DNA of 64,000 bases from Lacticaseibacillus pantheris DSM 15945 = JCM 12539 = NBRC 106106 (GTDB lineage Bacteria > Bacillota > Bacilli > Lactobacillales > Lactobacillaceae), in the NCBI RefSeq assembly GCF_001311175.1, contig NZ_BBAI01000006.1, positions 1-64,000 on the forward strand. The letters are read 5' to 3'. Both the position numbers and the translations under genes were made by a program. Each line of letters opens with the position of its first letter. Position 1 is the stretch's first letter. Below are positions 57,279-64,000 of this stretch, one piece after another. Under the pieces are notes generated by a model. That model searched no databases, was not told where the DNA came from, and was given only the letters and a program-made list of their open reading frames with translations.

Positions 57279-57469
57279 AATACGCTTGCCTCGTGGTTGA
57301 TCATAATAATGTTGGTGTGGACATGATACCGGGCTGGGATGCACGGGTGGTTAGTAACCAATCAAAAACGGAATTTAATAACAAAAGTATATCGTAAAAG
57401 TGTCGTGGATAACGAGCAATTCTGTCGAATATCCATGGCAATTCGGCGTCAGCTATGAGTTTGGTGGTC

Positions 57470-57612
57470 GCAGGTGGCGGTTCTGGCTGCTGGGAGTGCC
57501 GTGGGTTACTGCGACTTTGTGGACCGCTCCACGGTGGCCGCTGCTAGTGGCTGGCCCTATTACCGCGGAGCACCCCACACGCCGCAGTTCACCGTCCCGG
57601 CCTACGCTGCCG
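57470..57612. repeat. Large hairpin repeat, copy 5 (short form)
   Basis: GGTGGCGGTTCTGG and CGACTTTGTGGACCGCTCCA match copy 1 almost exactly; the right part (TTACCGCGGAGC..CCACACGCCGCAGTTCACC) matches the right arms of copies 2 and 3. The apex is deleted, so this is a 145-bp chimera of two variants. Confidence 0.7.
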
Positions 57613-57638
57613 CCACACCGCATCCAACTAACTAACAA

Positions 57639-57667
57639 TTGACAAGTGTCTCACCAGGCGCTAACAT
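57639..57667 (+). promoter_or_regulatory. Promoter of the amino-acid ABC operon
   Basis: -35 TTGACA at 57639-57644, -10 TAACAT at 57662-57667, spacer 17. Directly precedes the T-box leader. Confidence 0.82.
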
Positions 57668-57673
57668 AAACTT

Positions 57674-57945
57674 CATAATTGATTGTAGTTGTGTACGATG
57701 GGATGAGTAGCTAGTGTCCTGCCTACAGAGAGCCGACGGTTGGTGCGAGTCGGTGGCGGACGCTGGTGAAGATGGTCCCGGACACTGACCGCGGCTGAGC
57801 AATGCAAAGTCGTGGCGGGGGCTCCCGTTACCGGGCGTAGCCATGTTCGTGGCGAAAGGGGACGCATGTGTCCCGAAACAAGGTGGTACCGTGGAGCGAC
57901 ACTCCGCCCTTGTCCGTGATAGCGGACGGGACGGGGTGTTTTTAT
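57674..57945 (+). promoter_or_regulatory. T-box riboswitch
   Basis: Leader with the expected parts in order: AGAGAG plus CCGACGGTTGGTGCGAGTCGG (stem I distal loop), specifier region GAAGATGGTCC, TGAGCAATG, the T-box AAGGTGGTACCG (57880-57891) and a terminator (57899-57943: ACACTCCGCC..TTGTCCG with CGGAC..GACGGGGTGT, then T5). The specifier fits ATG (Met) best by comparison with glyQS (GAAA-XXX-A), but I am not certain. Uncharged tRNA would let the three transporter genes be expressed. Confidence 0.85.
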
Positions 57946-58018
57946 ATCGCAGCTCCACGCCCGGTACGCCACAACTAAATTCCGGATGTCTAGCCGGCGT
58001 CCCAGAGGAGGCAATGAA

Positions 58019-58723
58019 GTGAATCTTTGGCATATTATTACGAGTTCGACCCCACAGCTACTAGCTGCGGGCTTCAAGTACACGCTTCCCATCGCCATTA
58101 TTTCGTTTATCCTGGGGTTGGTGCTCGCGCTGCTCACGGCGTTGGCGCGGATTTCACAACGCGGCGGCCTGTTCAACATCGTGAAGTGGATCTGTAACTT
58201 CTACGTGTGGCTCTTCCGGAGCACCCCGCTACTGGTCCAGTTGTTCATCGTGTTCTTCGGTCTGCCGTACTTGAAAATCAAAGGGGTCTTTCCCCACGGC
58301 ATCCAGATGGATCCGGTGATAGCCGGCATTCTGACCTTCACTCTGAACACAGGGGCCTACTGTAGCGAGACCATCCGTGGCGCGATTCAGTCAATTCCCA
58401 ACGGCCAGTGGGAGGCCGCCGCAACCATCGGGATGACCCGCAGCATGGCCCTCCGTCGTATCATCATTCCGCAGGCGTTGCGCGTGTCCCTGCCACCTTT
58501 GGCTAACAGTTTCATCAGCCTGGTCAAAGACACGTCGCTGGCCGCCTCGATTACCATCGTCGAGATGTTCGAGGTGAGCCAACAGATTGCCGCCGCCAAC
58601 TACCAACCGCTGGTGATGTACACGCTGGTCGCCGTCTACTACGCGATTGCCTGTACCCTGCTTGCCTGGGTGCAGCATTACCTGGAAAAATGGACGTCGC
58701 GGTACGTCACAACGACCAACTAG
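58019..58723 (+). CDS. Amino-acid ABC transporter permease (TcyB-like)
   Basis: 234 aa, about five helices. HisM-type permease: FRSTPLLVQLFIVFFGLPYL near residue 63, and the EAA loop EAAATIGMTRSMALRRIIIPQ. GTG at 58019 with AGAGGAGG upstream; the upstream in-frame part lies after the T-box terminator. By its neighbours and binding protein, it likely moves cystine or a related sulphur amino acid. Confidence 0.9.
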   Translation: MNLWHIITSSTPQLLAAGFKYTLPIAIISFILGLVLALLTALARISQRGGLFNIVKWICNFYVWLFRSTPLLVQLFIVFFGLPYLKIKGVFPHGIQMDPVIAGILTFTLNTGAYCSETIRGAIQSIPNGQWEAAATIGMTRSMALRRIIIPQALRVSLPPLANSFISLVKDTSLAASITIVEMFEVSQQIAAANYQPLVMYTLVAVYYAIACTLLAWVQHYLEKWTSRYVTTTN

Positions 58724-58740
58724 GGAGGGGATGATGACCC

Positions 58741-59486
58741 ATGATTAAGATAGAGCATCTTGATAAGCAGTTTGCGGAACACCACGCGTTGCAGGACATC
58801 TCCGCCGAGTTTCCGGAGCACCAGACGACCGTGATTCTCGGGCCGTCCGGGTCGGGGAAGTCCACTTTGTTACGGAGTCTCAACCTCCTGGAGCGGCCGG
58901 AACGGGGCCAGTTCGACTTTGACCAAACGCACATCGATTACAGCCAGCCGATTAGTGACGCGACGGTGCTCGACGTGCGGCGGCGGACGGAGATGGTGTT
59001 CCAGCAGTTCAACCTGTTTCCGCACCTGACCGTGCTGCAAAACCTCATCGAGGGCCGGTGCACGTCCTCAAGCAGGACAGGGCCGCCGCCACCGACCACG
59101 CCCAGGAGCTGCTGGGCAAAGTCGGCCTGGCGGACAAAGCTGACGTCTACCCGAGCTCCCTGTCCGGGGGCCAGGCCCAGCGGGTGGCGATTGCCCGCAG
59201 CCTGGCGATGCGGCCGGAATACATCTTTCTCGACGAGCCGACCAGCGCGCTGGACCCAGAGCTGGAGTTGGAAGTCCTGAAGGTACTCCTGCAAATCGCG
59301 CGGGAGGAACAGTCGATGATCATCGTGACGCATAACATGGCGTTTGCACAGAAGGTGGCGGACAAGATTCTGTTCGTGGAGGACGGTCAAATTCGGTTTG
59401 ACGGTACTAGCGACGAATTTTTCCACACCGACAACGAGCGCATCCGCAACTTTGTGTCCGCGATGACCTTTGCCACGCTGGATTAA
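58741..59486 (+). CDS. Amino-acid ABC transporter ATPase (TcyC-like, one frameshift)
   Basis: 248 aa after repair. Walker A GPSGSGKST near residue 34, Q-loop VFQQFNLFPHLTVLQN, signature LSGGQAQRVAIAR, Walker B YIFLDEPTSALDP, H-loop VTHNM. One C is missing at 59055-59056 (GGGCCGGTG for GGGCCCGGTG; NLIEGPVHVLKQ). 17 bp after the permease. Confidence 0.92.
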
Positions 59487-59534
59487 TGTCGTTGCGTTAT
59501 TATAGAAGTAAATTATCCTGAGGGGGATTCAATT

Positions 59535-60341
59535 ATGAAGTTTAACTGGAAGAAGATTGCCGTTGTGACCGCCACGGTAGCGGGCGCGCTCACGTTGGCC
59601 ACCTTTGGTCAGACCGGCACCACCCACGCCGCCAGCAACTACAAGAGCGAGCTGGTGCACAAAGGTGAGTTGACCATCGGACTCGAGGGAACCTACAAGC
59701 CCTGGTCGTACCGCAAAGACGGCAAGTTGACCGGGTTCGAGGTGGACCTGGGTAAAGCGATTGCCAAGAAACTGGGCGTGAAGGCGAACTTTGTGCCGAC
59801 CAAGTGGGACTCGCTAATTGCCGGCTTGGGTAGCGGCAAGTTTGATACCGTCCTGAACGACGTGACGCCGACCCCAGAAAGACGGAAGGCCTACGCGTTC
59901 AGCACCCCGTACGTTTACAGTCGGTACGCGTTGATCACCAAGTCGGGCAGCAAGCTGACCACGCTCAAGAGTGTCAAGGGCAAGAAGCTGGTCGAGGGTA
60001 CCGGGACCGACAACGCGGACGTGGCCAAGAAGGCCGGGGCCAACATTACCTGGAACGGCGAATTTGCGACGACTTTGCAGATGATTAAGCAGGGCCGTGC
60101 GGATGGTACCATCAACTCGACGCCAACGTGGTACGCCTACAAGCAGGACAACGCCACCAAGGGGTTGAAGGCAACGGTGTTGAAGAACAGTGAGGTCAAG
60201 CCCGCTAAGGTTTCGGCGTTGCTGGATAAGAAGGATAAGAACCTCCAGAAGCGTGTGAACAGCGCGATTAAGGCGCTGAATAAGGACGGAACGTTGAAGA
60301 AGCTGTCCACGAAGTACTTTGGTACGGACATCACGAAGTAG
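59535..60341 (+). CDS. Secreted amino-acid (cystine-type) binding protein
   Basis: 268 aa, SBP_bac_3 family. Signal peptide (MKFNWKKIAVVTATVAGALT) with likely cleavage after THA-A. Notably there is no lipobox cysteine, and the protein is lysine-rich. This matches the BspA/CnBP type of lactobacilli, which are held to the wall by charge and can be released by salt (family knowledge). Core: GTYKPWSYRKDGKLTGFEVD, FDTVLNDVTPTPERRKAYAF. ATG after GAGGGGG, 48 bp after the ATPase; third gene of the T-box operon. Confidence 0.88.
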   Translation: MKFNWKKIAVVTATVAGALTLATFGQTGTTHAASNYKSELVHKGELTIGLEGTYKPWSYRKDGKLTGFEVDLGKAIAKKLGVKANFVPTKWDSLIAGLGSGKFDTVLNDVTPTPERRKAYAFSTPYVYSRYALITKSGSKLTTLKSVKGKKLVEGTGTDNADVAKKAGANITWNGEFATTLQMIKQGRADGTINSTPTWYAYKQDNATKGLKATVLKNSEVKPAKVSALLDKKDKNLQKRVNSAIKALNKDGTLKKLSTKYFGTDITK

Positions 60342-60359
60342 CTGGTGAGTGCACAAGAA

Positions 60360-60430
60360 GGGCCGCAACCCTGCGGCGTACCGATACTGGGTGACCAGTG
60401 TGGGTGCTGCGGGGATGCGGCCTTTTTGGG
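60360..60430 (+). terminator. Terminator after the ABC operon
   Basis: GGCCGCAACCCTGC with GCGGGGATGCGGCC across a long loop that has its own pairing (ATACTGG with CCAGTGT), then T5. Confidence 0.8.
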
Positions 60431-60681
60431 CGCGTTTTGTTCGCGGGGCAAAAATGCAACCAGAGTGAGCAATTTTTGCGATAAATTGATTTTTAGGAGC
60501 CATTAATGCGCTAATTTTACACGGTATGAGGAGCGGGGCATCCGCATTTGGGTTTGGGCCCGCAAAACAAGTTTGAACGAACGCTCTGTATTTTAACTGT
60601 CCACAACGTATTCACCCTTGATAGGCTAGAACATGCAGAAGTTAAAGGCGGTAGCTGTATATCAGTACGGAGGTGATGTCT

Positions 60682-60801
60682 ATGATACTGATGGACAAAA
60701 CTAACGGAAGGCATACAGTAATGACTGTTTACCAGTCGCTCTCGCTGATGATTATGTTCACAGTATTGTGCATAACCATCATTAACGCTAACAAGCGTTA
60801 A
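60682..60801 (+). CDS. Putative holin-like type I toxin
   Basis: 39 aa: a short polar start (MILMDKTNGRHTV), then MTVYQSLSLMIMFTVLCITI and a charged end NANKR. The VYQSLSLM(I)xF motif plus one membrane helix is the pattern of Hol_Tox / TxpA-YonT-like type I toxins. SD GGAGGTGAT is exceptionally strong; a second ATG at residue 14 could also serve. A convergent antisense promoter and shared bidirectional terminator lie just downstream, as in txpA/RatA. Expression would insert into the membrane; RNA antisense would keep it silent (inferred). Confidence 0.65.
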   Translation: MILMDKTNGRHTVMTVYQSLSLMIMFTVLCITIINANKR

Positions 60802-60914
60802 AAAAAGAGAGCTATCCCCCGAAACTTTGGCAAGGTACGGGGATAGCTCTTTTTCTCGTAACTGGCTACCGCATTAGCGGCTGTAGGGGCCGTGTTTGCG
60901 CGCGGCCTCTTTAC
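60800..60914 (-). ncRNA. Candidate antisense antitoxin RNA
   Basis: On the minus strand: -35 TTGTCG (plus 60945-60950), 18-bp spacer, -10 TATTAT (plus 60921-60926), giving a start near 60914. The RNA would run through the hairpin at 60806-60856, followed on this strand by T7, ending near the toxin stop codon. It would be complementary to the 3' UTR of the toxin mRNA. Confidence 0.45.
60806..60856. terminator. Bidirectional terminator of the toxin/antitoxin pair
   Basis: AGAGCTATCCCC and GGGGATAGCTCT arms, flanked by A7 before (T7 on minus) and T5 after. Confidence 0.85.
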
Positions 60915-61010
60915 ATATACATAATAACACCATCCGCGGGCCCCCGACAATAATTCCGGGCGGCTAACAGCATGGTCGGTGTCACTGGCAGCAGAGACTG
61001 CAAATTTATG

Positions 61011-61170
61011 TTGCAGTATTGTGCCTAACCATCATTAACGCTAACAAGCGTTAAAAAAAGAGAGCTATCCCCCGAAGCTTTGGCGAGTAAACGGGAATAG
61101 CTCTTTTTGTCGTAACTTGCTACTGCATTAGCGGCTGTAGGGTCCGTGTTAGCGCACGGCCACCCTGCAC
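61011..61170. repeat. Partial duplicate of the toxin 3' part and terminator
   Basis: Repeats 60766-60925 with few changes: TGCAGTATTGTGCCTAACCA, then CATCATTAACGCTAACAAGCG, the hairpin AGAGCTATCCCC..GGGAATAGCTCT, and GCATTAGCGGCTGTAGGG. The toxin N-terminus is missing and an in-frame TAA (CCTAACC for CATAACC region) lies in the copy. The antisense promoter in this copy is not well kept. Confidence 0.8.
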
Positions 61171-61620
61171 ATTTATGCTAACATCCCTTTCAACTATGAG
61201 GCAACGATTCCGGCCAGGAAAGTAGCACAGTAAATTATGGGTGGGCAAAAGTCGCAATTCTTGCTTGCATTATCCTTCCGGTCCCGGCCGGTGCGCGCCA
61301 GCAAAGTACCCCTAAGTGCGTATTAGGTACAGGACATATTTTGAGATATGCGCAAAAGTGTCGCTAATCGCTGTCACAGAGGCATAGCACTGCGCAAGAA
61401 CAATATGCGCTGCGTCCCTATTCGTGTGGTGACGACGGATCCCGTTCTGGCGGTGTTCACGTCCACAATTGCGCATATCGTAAAATATGTCCTGTGTCCT
61501 ATCGCGTCATTTCTCCGTTCAACTGCGCCGCGCGCCACACCCATCCGCATTCGTTGTACGCCAAGATGCCCGCCGTTATCGCAAAACGGCGGGCATCTGA
61601 CGTATCGTAGTAGTCAGCCT
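61171..61620. other. Intergenic region with long inverted repeat
   Basis: Contains an inverted repeat: ACAGGACATATTTTGAGATA (from 61330) pairs with the complementary stretch ending TATGTCCTGT at about 61500, arms about 27 bp. A terminator hairpin (61563-61601) follows. An open frame runs through it into the LPXTG sequence but shows no coding character here. Confidence 0.6.
61563..61601 (+). terminator. Hairpin terminator upstream of the LPXTG remnant
   Basis: AGATGCCCGCCGTT pairs perfectly with AACGGCGGGCATCT around ATCGCAA. No T run, but the stem is strong. Confidence 0.6.
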
Positions 61621-62655
61621 TGGGTACGCGTACCGAAAAAAAATTCGGCCAGACAGCGATTGCAGGTAGCGGCCGACCACGCTGTGTTCACCATCGCTAC
61701 CACGAGCCGGGCTCGCACGGACACGACCGATACGGACTACGCCGCAACTCACAAAGAGTACGACGTAACCACGCAGGTCAACAAGCCAAGGTCGCTGACC
61801 ACCGATGTGACGCCAGCGAGCGTGACTGCTGCGGATACCAACCTGAGCGACTTTGCGGCCGACGATGGTAGCGGCAATGGTAGCGGCAATGGTAGCGGCA
61901 ATGGTAGTTACACGGCTGAGTTCACCTACACGGCTAACACGCATGGCTACACCGTCGTACCAGAAGGAACAGACGGCAACCCAATTCTAGGGACGACGCC
62001 GGTCGACGAAACTGGTACGACAGGTGACCCAATCACTGTACCGGACATTCCGGGTTACACGCCAGATCCATCGGCCTCGAACACGTCAGTTCCTGGCGGT
62101 AATGGTTCCATTTCCGTCACCTACACTGCCAACAAGCAGACGCCCAACATCAACTTTGTGGATCAGGACGAAAACGTTGTCCAGACCATGACTTTGACCG
62201 GTAATAGCGGTACTGCCATCGACCACAGTGGTGTGGCTGCGGCTATCACTGCGCTGACGGCTGACGGGTACACGCTGATTAACGACGGCACGCTCAACGC
62301 TACCTTTGACCACGACGATACCGCGGTTCAGACCCTGACGGTTACGCTGAAGCACCAACAGCGGACGTTGCCATCTACTGGTGGTGACAGCACGACTAAG
62401 CCAGCAACACCGGCTAAGCCAGTGACGACAACGCCAGCACCAGCAGCCTATGCCGCACCAACGGCCCAGAAGCCAGCGGCAACCACCACGTCGACCACGA
62501 CGCGGACGCTGCCAAGCACGGGTGGAGCAAAGCGGACGTTACCACAAACGGGTGACGACCAGACTAACTTACTCTCGGCACTGGGACTCGGCATGGTTGG
62601 TATGCTTGGACTGTTCGGTCTCGCCGGCAAGAAGCGTAAGGACGACGACCAGTAG
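61621..62655 (+). pseudogene. LPXTG-anchored surface protein, 5'-incomplete
   Basis: About 345 codons open to the end. No signal peptide or ribosome site is visible at the front, where the sequence is repeat- and hairpin-derived, so I regard it as truncated. In order: a GSGN tandem repeat (12-bp unit at about 61866-61910), two MucBP-like segments (YTANTHGYTVVPEGTDG, then NFVDQDENVVQTMTLTGNSG), a Pro/Thr/Ala stalk, and three sortase-type motifs: LPSTGG twice and LPQTGDD once. It then ends with a hydrophobic helix and KKRKDDDQ. Only the last LPQTG is correctly placed for sortase A. An A8 run at 61636-61643 may hide a frameshift. Confidence 0.65.
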
Positions 62656-62694
62656 GCTGTAGCAAACGCAACGAAGAGATTGAGGTGAAGCAAC

Positions 62695-63228
62695 ATGTCC
62701 CAGATGATTGATTTAACTGGTCAACGTTTCGTACGGCTAGTAGTGCTTCGACGTGAGGGGACGGCGGCAAGCGGAAACGCAAAGTGGCTATGCCAATGCG
62801 ATTGTGGCAACCAGACCAATGTTAACGGGTATAATTTACGCCACGGTGTCACGCGTAGTTGCGGGTGCCTGGCACGAGAAAATTCCCGCGCACGTCTGGC
62901 TCAGCAAAAGCAAATTTGGCGCGAATCTGGGACCCACTTTGTCCGGGACAACGCTACGTACCACCGGCTCCGCACTAGCAATTACAGTGGCGTGGTTGGG
63001 GTATCGTACGATGCTAAGCAGGATATTTGGGTAGCGCGGCTGATGGTTCATGCCAAGCTGGTGTTGAATAAAACATTCGCCAGCTTTACGGAAGCCGTAC
63101 AGGCCCGCCTCCAACCGGAGCGCCAATTCCTCCCCGCCAAAGCCTGGCAGTTCGTAGTCTTTGACCACACGCCACAGCAACAAACGCGGCATATCGTCGC
63201 GATTAATGGACACGCACTGGAGGAGTAA
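62695..63228 (+). CDS. AP2-like DNA-binding protein with cysteine cluster
   Basis: 177 aa. N-terminal half has a zinc-like cluster WLCQCDCGNQ..SCGCL (C-x-C-x-C..C-x-C) seen in phage and mobile homing-type proteins. The C-terminal half YSGVVGVSYDAKQDIWVARL is an AP2/ERF-type domain. No HNH catalytic motif is visible. ATG follows GAGGTGAAG. Such genes are common in prophage or mobile regions, supporting an accessory origin for this end of the window. Confidence 0.65.
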   Translation: MSQMIDLTGQRFVRLVVLRREGTAASGNAKWLCQCDCGNQTNVNGYNLRHGVTRSCGCLARENSRARLAQQKQIWRESGTHFVRDNATYHRLRTSNYSGVVGVSYDAKQDIWVARLMVHAKLVLNKTFASFTEAVQARLQPERQFLPAKAWQFVVFDHTPQQQTRHIVAINGHALEE

Positions 63229-63252
63229 TCCGTAGGTGCGGATCCACAAAGT

Positions 63253-63295
63253 AACGCCCCCTAGGCTGAAATGATGGCCGGGGGGCGTCTTTGTT
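63253..63295 (+). terminator. Terminator after the AP2-like gene
   Basis: ACGCCCCCTAGGC and GCCGGGGGGCGTC arms, then TTTGTTG. Confidence 0.75.
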
Positions 63296-63338
63296 GTGGT
63301 GTCGGCGAAATAATTGTGGCGGAAGGGGAGCGTTAAAA

Positions 63339-63446
63339 TGCAACGGAATTGGATAAGGCCATCGCAGCAGTGGAGTCGGGTAATGTTGTTCATCATGGCA
63401 GCATTGAAGATTATCTCAAAGAGGTTGACGGCTATGATGAGGGTTG
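63339..63446 (+). pseudogene. Possible antitoxin gene remnant
   Basis: Codons for ATELDKAIAAVESGNVVHHG and SIEDYLKEVDGYDEG, then TGA. The acidic helical end is like those of RelB/Phd-type antitoxins. The upstream frame meets TAA at once, and no start codon is present. Confidence 0.35.
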
Positions 63447-63596
63447 ACCCCGTTCTGGTTTAAGATTGCCAACTTAAAAGGTTGTTCAAGAAGCACGATC
63501 GAGGTATTGGCCTACATGCTTTGTTGTAACCGGCACACACGATGCTGTTTATAAATAGTCTCGATAAAGCAAAAATAATGTCTAATTACGAACCAT

Positions 63597-63640
63597 AAAA
63601 TGACGCCCCCTAGGATGGTAGCTTAGGGGGCGTCATTGTG
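63597..63640. terminator. Bidirectional hairpin terminator
   Basis: ATGACGCCCCCTA pairs with TAGGGGGCGTCAT around GGATGGTAGCT. Near copy of the hairpin at 63253. Confidence 0.75.
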
Positions 63641-63752
63641 TAAGTGTTCTTATCATTTTTTTTATGAGATTTTGGGGCAATACTTTGAGCCCACGGACTA
63701 AAATCAATTGTTAATGATTGCGTTTTTGGGATCCAGCAAATTATAATTAAAA

Positions 63753-63766
63753 TGTAATCGATTACA
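63753..63766. promoter_or_regulatory. cre site (CcpA operator)
   Basis: TGTAATCGATTACA fits the cre consensus TGWAANCGNTNWCA at every position and is fully palindromic. It lies about 45 bp before the start of the secreted protein gene. A local LacI-type regulator is an alternative. Confidence 0.65.
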
Positions 63767-63809
63767 TTATCTGCATTTACCCTACTAGTTTATGACGGAG
63801 GATTTGCAA

Positions 63810-64000
63810 ATGAAAAATGTAAGATCGAAATTATTTTTGTTGTTAGCCTTTTTATCGATGTGTGTTGGGGTATCATTTCAGAATAGTAACCATGTTCAGG
63901 GTACAGAATCGCATGGGTCATTAGTATCGGCGCAGGGATATGCCAGTTCAAATATGGGTGCAGCAGATACCGTCCCGATAACAGGAGTATCGGTACATTA
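63810..64000 (+). CDS. Secreted protein, N-terminal part (cut by window end)
   Basis: 63 codons seen. ATG after GACGGAGG. Signal peptide MKNVRSKLFLLLAFLSMCVG with a hydrophobic core, then a Ser/Gly/Gln-rich start of the mature part (LVSAQGYASSNMGAADTVPI). The cysteine at residue 18 is not in a clear lipobox. Clearly more AT-rich than the rest of the window. By signal peptide and the cre site, it may be a secreted enzyme or cell-wall protein; function unknown. Confidence 0.65.
   Translation, partial: MKNVRSKLFLLLAFLSMCVGVSFQNSNHVQGTESHGSLVSAQGYASSNMGAADTVPITGVSVH

Larger units (their letters stand above)
63229..63809. other. Intergenic region with two related terminators and gene debris
   Basis: Terminator hairpins at 63253-63295 and 63597-63640 share ACGCCCCCTAGG. 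Between them, one frame (63339-63446) reads NATELDKAIAAVESGNVVHH and DYLKEVDGYDEG, with no start codon, like the end of a small antitoxin. After 63700 the sequence becomes AT-rich and carries a cre site. Confidence 0.55.

Overview
The window comes from a low-GC-phylum (Bacillota) lactic acid bacterium, most likely a Lactobacillaceae species with a fairly GC-rich genome. The evidence is the tRNA cluster followed by ctsR-clpC-rpoB-rpoC, the ribosomal protein super-operon running into ecfA1-ecfA2-ecfT-truA-rplM-rpsI, strong AGGAGG ribosome sites, frequent TTG/GTG starts, a zinc-type S14, LPXTG anchoring and a basic non-lipoprotein cystine-type binding protein. I could not assign the species.

Layout. 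1-832: nine tRNA genes. 957-4010: CtsR-controlled ctsR-clpC. 4011-5115: non-coding region holding two large hairpin repeats. 5116-12377: rpoB-rpoC. 12477-13452 (minus): an ACT-domain protein and a short prepilin-peptidase-like protein, then another hairpin-repeat region to about 14000. 14227-17375: rpsL-rpsG-fusA. 17469-18017 (minus): nicotinamidase-like gene. 18441-32270: S10/spc/alpha ribosomal operons with secY, adk, infA and rpoA. 32879-37222: ECF transporter core, truA and rplM-rpsI. 37351-64000: an accessory region with TetR plus YhgE-type protein, a PTS EIIC, an Eis-like acetyltransferase, a zinc alcohol dehydrogenase, a ComX-like sigma factor, paired fluoride channels, MntH plus UspA, an HTH_42 glycosylase-like protein, an MFS transporter, a T-box-controlled amino-acid ABC transporter, a type I toxin-antitoxin candidate, an LPXTG protein remnant, an AP2-like DNA-binding protein, and the start of a secreted protein running off the end.

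The left 37 kb is housekeeping: transcription (rpoA/B/C), translation (ribosomal proteins, EF-G, IF-1, TruA), secretion (SecY), proteostasis (ClpC) and vitamin uptake energising (ECF). The right part mainly handles metal, fluoride, sugar and amino-acid transport and stress.

Sequence quality matters here. About 25 single-base indels interrupt genes, including genes that cannot be lost (rpoB, rpoC, rpsL, rpsG, rplB, rplC, rpsS, infA, adk). Most lie in or beside homopolymers, so I read them as sequencing or assembly errors and annotate the genes as whole, marking each break. Inferred lengths after repair match the families. The one convincing pseudogene is at 37997-38637, which also carries in-frame stop codons.

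The most interesting unexplained features are a dispersed family of long imperfect inverted repeats (250-420 bp) in at least five intergenic places, and a holin-like type I toxin with a convergent antisense promoter and a partial tandem duplicate.
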